Positions 13,301 through 25,940 of a stretch of DNA of 64,000 nt are shown here, in pieces; position 1 is the stretch's first letter, and each line of letters opens with the position of its first letter. The DNA is from Selaginella tamariscina (Eukaryota > Streptophyta > Lycopodiopsida > Selaginellales > Selaginellaceae), in NCBI GenBank assembly GCA_003024785.1, contig PUQB01000207.1, forward strand, positions 33,098-97,097, given 5' to 3'. The position numbers and the translations under genes were made by a program. The notes beneath the pieces are model-generated. The model had not been told where the DNA came from. It made no database searches and worked only from the letters and a program-made list of their open reading frames with translations.

Positions 13301-13617
13301 CAGGCACGGGGGCACGTGTCCGAAGCGGGTTAGCGGCAACTGCCTCTTGTGCAAGCGCATGTGGAACATCTTGCGATCCACGCTCGGACTTGTAAGGAGT
13401 CCCAGTGCCGTGTTCCTCGTTGCAAGTATGTGTACTCTCTCTCTCTCTCACTGTCTCTCATGCTTATGTATTAATCTTCTTGTATATTATTTGTATGAAC
13501 AGGGATTTGAAGGAACACTTGAGAAGGTCAATACTCCAAATGGAATCCCGTCGGAGAGCCGCCGTGATGGAAATGATGAGACAACGAACCGCAGAGACCA
13601 CTGGAAGAAAGCAATAG
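5131..13617 (+). CDS. HAC: p300/CBP-type histone acetyltransferase (HAC family)
   Basis: Nuclear coactivator that acetylates histone lysines from acetyl-CoA. Twenty-seven exons: 5131-5258, 5327-5438, 5490-5667, 5742-5903, 6397-6497, 6604-6875, 6969-7213, 7363-7521, 7680-7823, 7941-8054, 8197-8309, 8380-8491, 8949-9293, 9579-9872, 10109-10233, 10411-10564, 10628-10756, 10821-11021, 11264-11406, 11546-11647, 11793-12008, 12078-12216, 12271-12349, 12422-12551, 12816-13074, 13209-13425, 13503-13617; about 1,495 residues. N-terminus MQAQLSGQ, then repeated MMPTPG motifs and poly-Q, as in plant HACs. Zinc fingers and catalytic region follow: TAZ (exons 11-12), PHD-like ([17 protein letters not shown]), HAT core ([53 protein letters not shown]), ZZ (exon 25) and C-terminal TAZ ([15 protein letters not shown]), ending [10 protein letters not shown]. 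About a dozen one-base indels break exons 6, 14, 18, 20, 22, 24, 25 and 26, yet splice phases agree once allowed for. Confidence 0.95.
8608..8832 (+). repeat. Tandem duplication inside a HAC intron
   Basis: Two roughly 100-bp copies beginning CTACTGATTCATACAATA start at 8608 and 8733 (period about 125 bp), each followed by a CT microsatellite, in the intron 8492-8948. The copies differ by a few single-base gaps, so the duplication is recent. Confidence 0.9.
8833..8911 (+). repeat. CT then AT microsatellite in HAC intron
   Basis: CT dinucleotides interrupted by TCC, followed by about 14 AT repeats, filling the intron directly after the tandem duplication. Confidence 0.95.
10234..10326 (+). 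repeat. Long CT microsatellite beginning at a splice donor
   Basis: The intron after exon 15 opens GTGT and passes at once into about 36 CT dinucleotides, then AT repeats and GT repeats. The exon before it ends at 10233 by phase and conserved protein sequence, so the repeat abuts the 5' splice site. Confidence 0.95.
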
Positions 13618-14442
13618 AGAATATTATATTTCCGGAGAATATTCTTTTCTTTGTTTACTCCTGCTGTTGCCCATCGATGAAGGTATGCAAAAGTCCGTCC
13701 AATTCTGTCAGACTTTTGCAAAATAGCTCGGAGAGGTACGTAAGCCTTATATTCATTTTATATTAAATATACATTTCTATTAATTTTAGTTCAAGTACTA
13801 CTAGTTTATAGTATTGATTGCAAAATAAATTAGTTTCAGATTGTCAGATATTAGTGTGTTTTACGTGTGTGTGTGTGTGAGAGACAGAGAGAGAGAGAGA
13901 ACTTCCACTATATCCATTTCTTACTAACATAAATCTCTCTCTATTTACATTAAACTCACACGTACAATGGTTATACAGTTCTGTGTTATGATTTACATGG
14001 TTATATGCTAGGAAGTCGTGTTTTCTTAGATGTGTGCGTGTGTGATAGAGAGATTAATTCACTGGCAGTGCAAGTTATATCACATTTAATGGTTTTACAA
14101 GTACGGGTAGGTATATTAGTATTATGTAAATTTAAGCATTCCACACACACACGGTGTTATGATGTAGTTTAATGTGTGTGTATATGCAGGTATACGGGCA
14201 GAGGCAGCAGCATTTTCTGTGTATATAGAGTTTTTTCCCACTGGACCATCAGATTTGTATAATCCCATGTAAGTGTGAGTTTAGAATTGTATCTATGTAG
14301 TAGGAAGTTTTGCGATTCTTACTTATCTAATGTAATAATTATTTTCAAGGCTTCTACACAAACGAGAAATATAAATAAACAAATAAAATTGTAAAGTATG
14401 TATTATATGTGTATGTATGTAAGCGTGTGTGTAGTGACACGG

Positions 14443-14542
14443 GTGGTGATCTGGTCTTCATGTGTAATATATATACAGCGTTTCCTTATATGTGTTGCAC
14501 ACATGCAACACTGGCACTTACACACGAAGACTAGATCACCAC
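14443..14542 (+). ncRNA. Candidate hairpin RNA (miRNA-precursor-like fold-back)
   Basis: Arms at 14443-14467 (starts GTGGTGATCTGG) and 14518-14542 (ends CTAGATCACCAC) pair over 25 nt with one G-U wobble and one A-C mismatch; loop 50 nt. On the minus strand the wobble becomes an A-C mismatch, so the plus-strand RNA folds better. It lies about 0.8 kb downstream of the HAC stop. It resembles a plant miRNA precursor but I recognise no known miRNA, and a short MITE remnant is equally possible. Confidence 0.35.
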
Positions 14543-14909
14543 TTATGTTACTAAGCATATATGTATATGAATGAATGAATAAAGATATTTTAAGTCTTTT
14601 AATTATATTTAGTTAATTATATTTAATTAATTATTTTTGGTTTGTAAGCAGCTTTTCATGTCATAGACCACATTTTAAAAAGGAGTTTTTTTATATCTTG
14701 GTAGCTATTATTACTACATTATTAATACATAACCCAAGTTTTTAAAATGAATTATTAGCTCCATAATTATTTGTTATTATAATTGGTTTAATTATGAACA
14801 TATACTTTACATAATTGAAAGGGATTGTTTCGAAACGTTACAGAAGATTAAGATTAATAATTTAACAATGTCATAGTTTTAACTTGGTGAGTTTACTGAT
14901 TAGATAAAG

Positions 14910-14990
14910 ATTTTGAGATATGTGAAATATATGAATATTTTGAGATATGTGAAATATATGAAGATTTTGAGATATGTGAAATATATGAGT
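14910..14990 (+). repeat. 27-bp minisatellite, three units
   Basis: Three near-identical units built on TTTGAGATATGTGAAATATA followed by TGA. It is AT-rich and creates a spurious repeated peptide on the minus strand. Confidence 0.9.
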
Positions 14991-15860
14991 AAAAAAACTC
15001 AAGGTTAATTGTGACTAGGGTCTTCTCATAAACATTAATTAACCCTTTGCCTAATTGGCATAACAGGAGGGAAATGTTGTGACAAATAAGATAATGTTTA
15101 ATTAAAAAAATGTATAAAATTGAAATATTAAATGATATTTTTAGCAATTGTATGTAATGTTTAAACGGTAATAGCTTAAGTTTAACAATTTAATTTAATA
15201 GGTGTATTTTAACATGTTAAAATCAATCAAAATCAATATATATGGTTGATAATATAATTAAAATTAATTAGATTCATTCATGTTCTTTGTGTTATAAAAA
15301 TAAAATATATTTTTATGATGTTTTAACATTTTGAATTTACTTAAGGCTCTTTTATTTATTAATGAAAGTGAATATTACAATATATTTACTAGTATAGGGT
15401 TTAATTCATAATCAACTTATATAATCTTTGAGTTCTTACCCATTAAAGTAAAAATTTTAAAAATTATAATAAAAAGTAATATGATTTAACTTTTTTGAAA
15501 TATCATAAAGTTTAATAAACACATATATATTAACATATAAAATTGTGAACACTAGTTGTATATATTATTTTAAGTATATACATTATTTAGTTATATATTT
15601 ATATTAGTAGTAATATACATAGTATGATAGATTAATTGTCTAGTGCATATAACTCTTAAATGTGTGTGTGTGTGTGTGTGTGTGTGTGTTGTAATGATTC
15701 ATTGTTCACAAGTTTTATTAAATATATCATTTCTAAATGCATATATGTACATTAAGAAACTTTGCTGGAAAATTTAAAACAATAGTATATTGACAGCCAC
15801 TTATACTAGCATACTTCAAAAATGGGCAGGTTTAAGCCTCATGCACCACAAGGCAAAACA

Positions 15861-15891
15861 TATACCAGATCAAGTTTACATGTGCCAAATC

Positions 15892-15971
<80 letters not shown>

Positions 15972-16040
15972 ATTTAATAGGTAATGTATGTGTATGCATT
16001 TAGATATACCAGATCAAGTTTACATGTGCCAAATCACATA

Positions 16041-16093
<53 letters not shown>

Positions 16094-16129
16094 AATTAAT
16101 AGGTAATGTATGTGTATGCATTTAGATAT
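15861..16129 (+). repeat. Duplicated block with AT and GA microsatellites
   Basis: The segment starting TATACCAGATCAAGTTTACA at 15861 recurs at about 16003, each copy containing an (AT)n(GA)n compound microsatellite of different length and ending GTGTATGCATTTAGATAT. Period about 142 bp. Confidence 0.9.
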
Positions 16130-16586
16130 GTATATCTTATACACATTCACACACACATATATATATGTGTGCACATATATTTTTCACATCTCCTTTTAAA
16201 ACAGTTTTCAAAGGTCATTATCATATAATATATTACTTTCTAATAATTTTAATAAGCTGAAGTAAATCACATTATGTAATCACACACACACACACATATA
16301 TAAATTAAGTGTTTATAATATTTTACATAGCAAATTCCTGATAGTATTACAAGGTAAATATTTATATTTTAAATTATGATTCTTATTTTTTAATCTTTTA
16401 ACAGATTTCCTATTGCACAAGACTTAAATAAATTGTTTTCTTAGTATAACACCATTGAAATGAACTTAATTTTTATATGTTACAAAACCATGTATATATA
16501 ATATTAAAATTTGTTTCTAAAATTTTCTTTGTGTGTAAATAATATTCAAAATTAATAAATCGTAAATTGGGGTTTTCGAATACTGG

Positions 16587-17091
16587 CCGTTCGATTGTTT
16601 GAAGTGCTGACCGTTAGATTGAGGGTATCAAAGAATGTGCTAAACGAATCAGTTCAAAGAGAACTAGCCGTTGAGACTCTGATCTAGGGTTTGTAATGCG
16701 AGAGCGAAGCAAGGCGATTGAGGAGCAGCAAGAGGCAATCGATCATAGGTAAGTATTGATCACGGAAATTCACTATAAATGTAAAATCTTGCCGAATTCT
16801 ACACATACTCTGTAGTTGTAGTCGATTCTTTGCCCATTTCCTGAAATCTACAATTACCAGCCGTTCTCTGAGCAAGGATTTGTAATGCAAGAGGCCGAAG
16901 AAACGGCCAGAGACGATCAATCACAGGAAAATCTATTCTATGCTTCTTGAGCAGGGCAGGTTTTGCACGCAGTTGTCAGGTTCTAGCCATACATTTCTTG
17001 AGGAAAATCTGTAGTTTCTGTTTAACATCTGGGTTTCTGGCGATTCTGTCTATTTTAGAGCAATGAAAACACGCAGTTTCTAGCCGCCGTT
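16587..17091 (+). promoter_or_regulatory. Cluster of CCGTT (MSA-type) motifs upstream of KNL1
   Basis: CCGTT, the reverse complement of the AACGG core of the M-phase-specific activator element bound by MYB3R factors, occurs at 16587-16591, 16611-16615, 16668-16672, 16861-16865 and 17087-17091. The copy at 16609-16618 (GACCGTTAGA) matches the full YCYAACGGYY consensus on the minus strand. This fits G2/M expression of a kinetochore gene; occupancy is inferred. Confidence 0.5.
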
Positions 17092-17105
17092 CCAGCGATT
17101 TGGTA

Positions 17106-18195
17106 ATGGAGGTGGAAAGGTTTAATCTTGTGAACGGATTTGTTGAGACACCCACTCTGGATGTCTTTGAAGACGAGACGACAATACCGAGACGGAAGAA
17201 GAGGCGTTCATCTGCACGGCGAGTGAGTTTTGCGGAGACGAAGACGGTGCATGTTTTCCAGAGGGATGATGAATACGCAACTCCACCAGGAGCTACTTCC
17301 GAAGTTTCTTCTCACCGGAGATCGCCCAGGTTAGCCGCAAAGAGGAAAAGCTCGCCTCTTAGAAATGGTACGCCTCAGGACACTGGAAGTTCCACAGAGA
17401 GAAATGCCGTTGCTTCTGCTGGGTAAGATTTTCTATACGCATATACATGTGTCTATAGATTATATGCATGTGCGTGTGCGTACGTATATTCTCATCTATT
17501 CAAAACTCATAATCTTATGGTGCGTGCATGCGTGTGTGTGTATGTGTGTGCTGTGTGCCATGCATATACTCCACGCACACCCGCACAAACAATATGTTTG
17601 TGAATGTGTGTGTTGTGTTGTCACTTATAATACAATAATATATAGTGTGCGTGTGCGTATGTTGTAACTATGTCCGTATGACGTTAGTGATCTTGCACAC
17701 TCGTCAATTAGTTCACCTAGCTTCTTGGTCGATGTAGAGCCGATGCTGGTAAAGAAGCTAGCCCAGTCGATGTCAACCACATAACTCAAGCAACCCAAGG
17801 ATCCCCCATAGATGAGGATGACATAACCTTAGACAGTAGCACATTCTCCGCGAGATTTTTCAAGTTCTCCGACATTGGTAAGTAATTTTACTTACTAATA
17901 GTGATATAACGTTGGTATATTAGGTGGGGAAGCGTGCGAGGCTGATGGAAAGCGTCCTGGATCGTTGGAAAGCGACATGAGCTTCACAGTTCAAAATCCT
18001 CGGAGACCAATCCCATCACCACCGCCATCTGACTTCCAAGGAAGCGCACCAATGCAGGTATGGCGTGCTTACACATACACTTATATATCGTATATTATTA
18101 ACAACCAACAAGTTGTTTTATTCAAACTCTCCGCCGAGTTAAGTGAAATAATCTCGATCTATAGTGTAGAGTTTATATATACATGGTGTATGGTA

Positions 18196-18226
<31 letters not shown>

Positions 18227-21200
18227 ATTAGTGCACGTATGTATGTGTACAAGTTAACAGATTTTGCCTGTGTGTGTGTGTATGCTAAGAAATTCACCAT
18301 AGTGTATTAATATTAATGCAGTACACGGAGATGGTTGATGGTGCTACACTGGCTAAAAGGAGGCGGAGAGCCTACAGAGATCCTTCTGAAGTTCAAGGCG
18401 ATGAGAATGGTAGTCCTGCTCAATTAATCGTACCCAAGAAGCTTAAACTGGGCGGCTCAACGGAGAAACGCAGGCCTCTTCAGGAAATCAACGTTCAGTC
18501 CACACCAATTATTCTCAAGGTAGTCACAGATACAATGTGCACACAACACACAACGATGTAGACACCGGCAAAATCTGTTGACTTGTACACATACATACGT
18601 GCACTATTTTATTTAGAGCGCCCTAGGCATATGCATTCTGTATACATAATCTCATGATTTATTCTAAGTAGTATGTAAGCAATAAAGTTGCGTGGCGTGC
18701 TTCTGTGCCTGTGTGTGAATGCTCATCTATATTGTATCCTTAGATGTTGCTGCCATTACATGCTCTATAATTTCAGGAGAGGACGAATATCTGCACAAAT
18801 TATAAAGAGACAATAGAGAGCTGTAACAGCAAAGATGTTCGGGCTTTTAAGGTAGTAATATTTTTTTCGGTATTCTAGACACTTTATTCACAGCTTAAAA
18901 CTACTTACAAACAATGGATTAAACATCATAGTTATATCATATACGTACATATAGTATAATCGTATATACAGTAGTGTTCATTTTCTGATGCATAACAGGA
19001 AAGAACTGCGAGTGATGATGTCACAGTAGCTGGAAATCTGGATTTTTTGCTGGATACGGATTGCCAAAGTGAATGTTCTGGGAGGACAACTCCTATACCA
19101 ACACTGGGATTGTTGCTAGACAGGGATACATGCACTACCTTTGACGATACCACAATGATTCAGGTACTTTGATTTTTTAGAACAAAGATCTAGTATGATT
19201 AATAAATCAACACCCATAATTAATTTGTAAGTTCGTATTTCGTGAAGTATAATCTTAGACGATCCTTTCAGGTCCCTATTGTTGATAGAGATGATACATC
19301 GCCTTTGAAATTCTCGACTGATCATGATGAAAGCAACGAACTTTCAAAGGTGGGTTCACAACATTAATTTAGGTTTTCAAAGACATGAAGTAAACAGCTG
19401 AATCTTTCGTCTGGATAGATACATTCATCTCCTCCGTCCGTGGAGAAGGCTGGTGAGAAAGTTTTGGACCTTTTGAAGGTGGGATTTAGTAAAAAATGTG
19501 TGCGTGAGCGTGCATGGCATGTGCGTGTGTTGTGATGTGATGTGATGAGTATAAGTATGTATTAACTATAAGTGTGTTATGATTGTATTTGGATTACCGC
19601 TACGTATTTGTAGCAAATATAAATGGATATGCCGGTACCCTATAATAAGATACTCATTTATATGTACATATTTCTAACATAGCATCGTATACTATGACAT
19701 CTTGTTTCAGACACAAGCTGGGAAAACTCCTCCCCCTTCCTCTCTGGAGAGACGTGATCAAACTGTTCTGATTGAGGAGATCTGTGAGCCCAGAAATCAA
19801 GTTTTAAAGGTGTGTCTAACATTGTTTTCCGATATAGTTACTTAACTATTGATGAACTATGATTTGAGCAAGTAACAAGCATTCTTGCTTCCAGATGCCT
19901 CCTCCTGTTATGGAATCAGAGAAGGAGAATATAGAATCCACCAAACAAGGTTCCAAGGTATATAAATGTGTCACTTCGCAGTAGTTAAATCTAATTTTAT
20001 AACATCATCTTATGTATAAATACTGTAGTTGACACATCCTGCCTCTGTGGACAAATCTACTGGAAGACTTTTGGACAAGGAGAACTTAGAGCCCACCGAA
20101 CAAGTTTCGAAGGTTTGTGAGTATAAATGTATCGCTAAATGGATCTATCTAGCGTGTTTGTTTGTGTGTGTGTGTGCGCGTGCCTGCGTGTGTGTCAATT
20201 TGAGCTTAATGAAATACTATGCAGACACATGCTGGGGAAAATCCTCCTCCCACGATGGACAAAGCTGATGAAAATGTTCCCCCGTCCATACTTGAATCCG
20301 AGAAGGAAAATGTATATTGCTTACAGTCTAATCAGGCCTGGAAGGTTAGCAATCCGTTACATATACAGCTAATGTATGTGTATGATATATGTTTATATAT
20401 CTATCAGAATGTACATATGCATGCATATAGGTTGATGGACGCAGGACCAGATATATGTTACGACATACGTGACAGTAGTTAGTTATATACCATGTCTGTG
20501 AGTGTATATGCTCATACAATTCAGACTGCGTATGTGTGTGTTAAACGCATGTAGTAATGTTTTCGGTTTCAGAAAGAAGCCCATGTACTAGTACATGCTG
20601 AGAACTCTGTGACTCCCCGTTCCGTGGGAAAAAATAGTGTGAGAGTTCCTCTGGAGTCCAATAAAGGAATTTTACAGGTCAGTTCACAATATAGTTTGTT
20701 GCAATAAAAACTTGATGAATAACTGAAAGTAATATTGCATTCTAGTAGTACTTTATATTAATTCACACAAAAGATATTAGTGTTGTAACTATAAGTAAGT
20801 CATGCGCGTGCCTGTGTGTGTGCGTGTGTGCGTGCGCGTGCCTGCGTGTGCTCGCCCGTGTGTCATTCTTAGCGCTAACGGGTAGAATACACAGACTCAA
20901 AAATGTGACGAGAGTATTATGAAACAGCTGGAGTCAATGCTTGAATCCGAAAGAGAGAAAGCATGTAACTTAACGTCCAGGAAACAGGCCTTAAAAGTAC
21001 GCCAATATTATAAATATACTCACGTATATGTGTAACGTATATGTATATTTTAAGTACATACGTATCTGCGAGTGCATTTACATGTATGTCGTGTAATTTT
21101 TGTCGTTTACAGAGAGAAGTAGAGGCCATGCACTTGTCATACAAGACTTTGAAGACTCTTTATGACCGCTCTCAACATCTACAATGGAGGACTAACAAAA

Positions 21201-23174
21201 GAAATTCTTTGAAGAAAACGAAGAGGAATCAACTGAACAAGAGTTACCTGTGTTGCGCATCAAAAAGCCAGGTAGAGTGGACATATTATTTATTTGTTTG
21301 AGTGGTGTATCGGTTGATCTGTGTGCGTGTGCGTGTGGGGAAGAGAGAGAATTAGCCTTTTTAGAAATGAAGATATAATGGGCTTCCACAGGATATGCAG
21401 GAGAAGATAAGAAAAATGAAGGAGACACTAGGCACATTGGAGGAAAGGGTGAAACGGTTTTCATCAGTATCAGATATATGTAAAAGGGAGCACAGCAAAA
21501 CACGTTTGTTTCAGAAAATGCAGGTATAAACTTGTTATATATGAATGCTCAGTTAATATTTCACATCAAAATATCATAAATCTATTATGCTTTACTTAAT
21601 GATTTTCACGGCACAGGGATGGCATATCACACGGATAATTAGTAAGAGGGAATTTTACAGACTTGATGGCAGCTATGGATACAGGGTGAATCAAAGGTAA
21701 ATTAAAATCATATGCTATATAATTTCAAAATTTTCTTAAGAATGCCCAAATTGACCTTGAGTCAAATTTACCATTAATCACATTAATCAGCTTAATAACA
21801 TACACACAAACCTACTTGTAATATCCATTATATTATAATATATATATATATATTATATTACTCAAGGGCATTTTCAGAACTACCTGGACAATTTGGCAAT
21901 TATATAATACTAGGGGCTATTTTATATTATTTTGTTTTTTTAATTTGTCACTGACTTCACTACTGGACAGTATAACAACCGAAGGCAAAGGCTCTGCAGC
22001 TTCTTGTTGGATTAATTTGTCGCCTGACGTGCAGTTTATTGAAATGGTTCGTGCTGCAACATACATCCTTTTTATACACCCACACACTTTGTTCAGCAGA
22101 CAGTATCTGTGTTTAACCTCTTATTCATTTAAAAAAAAAACTTTGAAACCTTCTCTACTTATCAACATATACACGAACCCACGCACACATGTATATACAT
22201 AATTACAACACCACGTGCACATATCTATGCTCGATGTCTCTTTATTGATGAAGCTTTTGCTCTCAGGGTTACCCTGGTATGAATTCTAGGATCTTTTTCC
22301 AAGCTTTACTACCTGGCGAGAAGATAAGAGTAAAACAATTCAAGGGCCTCCTACAGCCATTCAGGTATGTTCATATATACGCACAAAATGTGCATATGTT
22401 AAACATATTTATACACGCGACATCCATATTCAGATACAAGCATATGCATGACCTACCAATGTGCATGTATATATTTGCAACTTTTTAACTGCAACTTGTG
22501 TCATGTTGACAGCAAACAAGCGATTTAGTTATGAACTTGTTCAAAGTGGCTAAGGAAGCCGGAGATGCCGTGTTCGTCACCGCTGCTTGCAGTCGGTTGT
22601 TTTCCTTAATAATACAGGTATGTGATTTGGTCCTTCAATATTATACGGACAGATACGCTTGGTGTGTGCGTGCATTTCATCTCATTATTGTTATATTTTT
22701 GTTATATTTATGGTAGAATGTATATGAGCTTACCTATTAATTTAATTATGTAAGCGAAGTATCTTAAGAATATATAAATATTTCCTTTCTGCAGATCATG
22801 GCATCTGCCTGCAAATGTCCTTCGCAAACTACAGAATGCGCCTGAATATCAAGCTTCTATTCGCACTTCAGACCCTCAGCAGGTAGCAAAGAGCTATTGC
22901 TGTGTGTGTGTGTGAACTCATTTTGTGTTTAGAGTTTCCGGTAGGAAATAGATTGGTGATAATGTTTAGTTTATGATACGTTCAGTTTATGTACCATGCA
23001 AAAAGTACTTGTATGTGGGTGTTTGCACGCACACATATTGTTGTGATATATACACATAGAACTGCATGTGTCATTTTGAATACTTTGTTCCTTACAGTTT
23101 AATTTCTTACAATATTGCAAATTGCACCTATATTCGCGTACAACTACACACACACCACAACACACAACCATTAT

Positions 23175-23213
<39 letters not shown>

Positions 23214-23243
23214 ACCATTATTGGCTCTCTCTCTCTCTCTCTC

Positions 23244-23282
<39 letters not shown>

Positions 23283-23477
23283 TTAGACACACTTTTTGTT
23301 AGCAGTGGGGAGTACCCAAGGGACATAATACCGTGCGATATAGAAGTGGAATCGACAAGGAAAGCACAAGGCATGGTGGTTACGAAGGAGGATCTTAACA
23401 AGGCAATTTGCTCGCTGCCTTCCGGCTACCAGAGATTCCACCGTATATGTACATGTATTTCTACGTTCCTGCTATGA
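17106..23477 (+). CDS. KNL1: KNL1/Spc105-type kinetochore scaffold
   Basis: Outer-kinetochore scaffold linking MIS12/NDC80 to the spindle checkpoint. Twenty-two exons: 17106-17422, 17738-17877, 17924-18057, 18322-18519, 18777-18851, 18999-19163, 19272-19349, 19419-19478, 19711-19809, 19895-19957, 20029-20112, 20225-20344, 20573-20677, 20895-20996, 21113-21271, 21392-21523, 21617-21696, 21971-22046, 22267-22364, 22521-22617, 22795-22882, 23306-23477; about 880 residues. Residues 39-42 are RVSF, the PP1-docking motif, in a basic stretch. Exon 2 holds DEDDITLDSSTFSARF, a MELT-like motif. The middle is low-complexity with repeated PPP and ESEKEN motifs; 21113-21523 encodes a coiled coil, and 21617-23477 matches the C-terminal RWD region (GWHITRIISKREFYRLDG, INLSPDVQFIEM, FKVAKEAGDAVFVTAACSRL). 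One base is missing between exons 20 and 21; the last residues are uncertain. Confidence 0.85.
23134..23279 (+). repeat. Duplicated CT/CA compound microsatellite in KNL1 intron
   Basis: Two blocks of CTCTCT followed by CACACA, each preceded by CAACCATTATT, in the last KNL1 intron. Confidence 0.9.
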
Positions 23478-23847
23478 CAACGTACATCTGGTATGTAAGT
23501 ATGCAATATTGTTTCTCCTACTATCGAATGTTAACCACTCCTTGCACCATTTCATAGTTTAATTAACATTTTTTTTTATTACAGCAGTTTGACAATGAAA
23601 TCTTTTTCTTAATGTAACTTTCTGGAGAGATTCTTTGACTCAGCTTTACACAAATATAATTACACACTTCATTACCGTCTATGGCATATTCAGTTACTGT
23701 GAGAATATTCTTACACAATTCTACTCAACTATTTAAAGCGCTAAAACATGTAATTAAGTTAAAATGTTTTGCTCTAAACTTTCATTGTTCTCGTGCAGTT
23801 CTAGTCTTCCTTTCTGGACATGCTAATGCTCAAGGTGAGTTCTCTGT

Positions 23848-23892
<45 letters not shown>

Positions 23893-24100
23893 GTGTTTAG
23901 TTACTGAATGATGCTGCTTAACAAAACCTCTCTCTCTCCACTGCGGTGAACTTGTTGCATATCGTAGAGTATTTGGAGGCATATTACCTGGACTCTAATA
24001 ATCCTCACTTCATTAATAATGTTTTACATTTTAAAATATTAATAACATGGAAATGGAATCACTGCTTTACATACATACATACATATGTATGTATGTATGC

Positions 24101-24142
<42 letters not shown>

Positions 24143-25401
24143 TTTTATTTATTTATTTATTTATATTTGTGTGTTGTGTGTGTGGTACATACATCTATCT
24201 GAAACTTCATATTCATAAAACAGTACATTATATAGACACAAGTATGTTTCCTTGTCGTTTGAAATCCTCTCTTTCTTTGAGTATACAAATGTTCTAAGTT
24301 TAGCCACACGTATATGGTTAAGGTAAAAATATTAATTAAATAAATACATTAAATTAAGAATAATAATTAAATTAATTGGGTTACAACTTTAAGTTAAAGA
24401 TAAAACATGATTAAATTACGCTCATGCATGGGTATAGTTTATGCATATACTAGCATTGTATGTTTGAGACACTGTAAAGAAAGTAGTATTCTAACTTAAG
24501 GATAAATTTATGAAGTTAAGGATAATAATTAGGTTAAGAATTTAATGTAAAATAAATACATTAAATTAAAGATAATAATTAAGTTAAAGGCCTAAACTTG
24601 ATTCTTAACCTAGTTATTATCCTTAATTAGTTAAACATAGGCATAAGCTTAAGAATAAAATCACTAAGTTAAAAATAATTAAAAATAAATTTGTTAGATG
24701 AAAAATAACAACTCAATTGAGTTAAGGGTTCATTAATAAATAATTATTATTAAATAATTAAGTGTGTACTAGTCAAAATTATATAATTATTAATAAATAT
24801 TAATTAAATAATCAAAATTATTAATTAGTAAGAATTTGGACTATATAGATTCTCATTTTGATTTGAGGGTAATTCTTAATTTTATTTATGTCTATTGTAG
24901 TTGAATATTCCACAAAATATTTGAGTAAATGTGATATGGAATAGTTCATATTAAATAATAATATAATAATAAAAATTAAAATAAAACTAATAAAAGAAAT
25001 ATATTTAAAACCTTAAAGAGACTCAGGCATATACTAAACCATACAAGTTTTCTAGTCTATTATAAATTTCTTCGCACCGGTGAGTTCTTAAAATTAGATA
25101 TATACCCTTGTAACGCATATAAGAATTTTTTTATATATACTTTAAATTTAAATCTAAATCTAGACAGAGTTTAAATGATAATGAAATAGTGCGTTTGATT
25201 ATTCAGTCTTTCTATCATTAATAAAGAATACCAACTATTACACACAAATGTAATATAGTTTAGTTTGTCAATTTTTTTAATGAAATAAAACTAAATTTGA
25301 TATAAAAAATGATTTATTTATTACAATAAAAACAAATTAAGAATATAATACACACAAACCTTATATAAAATACTAAATATTATTTCATATTACACATGCC
25401 T
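23478..25401. other. AT-rich spacer between KNL1 and oleosin
   Basis: No gene seen. It contains CT/CA repeats (23848-23892), ATAC and AT microsatellites (24067-24140), a 28-bp copy of the oleosin upstream region (24284-24311) and AT-rich sequence with recurring TTAAGTTAA-like words (24330-24720). Confidence 0.6.
24284..24311 (+). repeat. Direct repeat flanking oleosin, distal copy
   Basis: Twenty-eight bases starting TACAAATGTTCTAAG are identical to 25981-26008 upstream of the oleosin gene; after a gap, GGTAAAAATATTAATT is shared too. The G-box of the gene-proximal copy (CACGTG) is CACGTA here. Confidence 0.9.
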
Positions 25402-25885
25402 TCAGGAGGCAATGTTGTGCACAGCTTCACGGGCCTTGTCGCTGACGTGTGATGCCGTGTCAGCAATCCGATGCTTGGCAGCGTCGACCTGGCGTGATCC
25501 AACAGGATGCCTTCCCCTCGCATACTTGTAAACCCATGCCACGCCAGACACAAACACAAGAAACGCAACAAAAGCTCCAAATGCAAGCCCACATAGAATC
25601 GCAAGCGGAACCAAAATCGGACTAAAAAACAATAGAACTGGAGAAGCCACAAGCAGTGCAATACCTCCACCAACCACAACTATACGAAAATGTATTAGTA
25701 TATATTGTTTGATTTAAAACATAATTAATTAAAATTAAACAACATTATATAGTACCTGTTGTGATCAATGCTAATGTGCCTCCAATACGAAACACTTTAC
25801 CCCAAGTTGGAGATTTCTGCCTAAAATGCTGCAACATAAGTTTTGGATCTTCTGATTTAACGGCATCCTTAGCATTGCTTGCCAT
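25402..25885 (-). CDS. Oleosin
   Basis: Small oil-body coat protein that stabilises triacylglycerol droplets. Two exons, 25885-25756 and 25679-25402, give 135 residues starting MASNAKDAVKSEDPK. The long hydrophobic hairpin contains the proline knot PVLLFFSPILVP (P-x5-SP-x3-P), followed by a second hydrophobic arm and an amphipathic basic C-terminus (KYARGRHPVGSRQVDAAKHR). The length is that of a low-molecular-weight oleosin. The intron is 76 bp. The coding frame is intact. A TATA-like box, RY core and ABRE/G-box lie upstream, consistent with ABA/embryo or spore-maturation control. Neighbours are unrelated. Confidence 0.95.
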
Positions 25886-25940
25886 TTGATGAGATATATG
25901 TGATTAAAAGCTAATGATTAATTAGTATGGATTGGTTCAT

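Larger units (their letters stand above)
13618..16560. other. AT-rich spacer between HAC and KNL1
   Basis: No supportable gene. It holds the HAC 3' flank, a fold-back hairpin (14443-14542), a 27-bp minisatellite (14910-14990), a GT microsatellite (15662-15690) and a microsatellite-bearing duplication (15861-16129). The rest is AT-rich single-copy-looking sequence. Confidence 0.6.

Noticed and set aside
14640..16560. A further gene between HAC and KNL1
   Set aside because: Only short AT-rich frames, one created by the 27-bp minisatellite; no motif or plausible exon chain.
16684..16920. Minus-strand 78-codon frame upstream of KNL1
   Set aside because: Overlaps the probable KNL1 leader and MSA motifs, with no recognisable protein.
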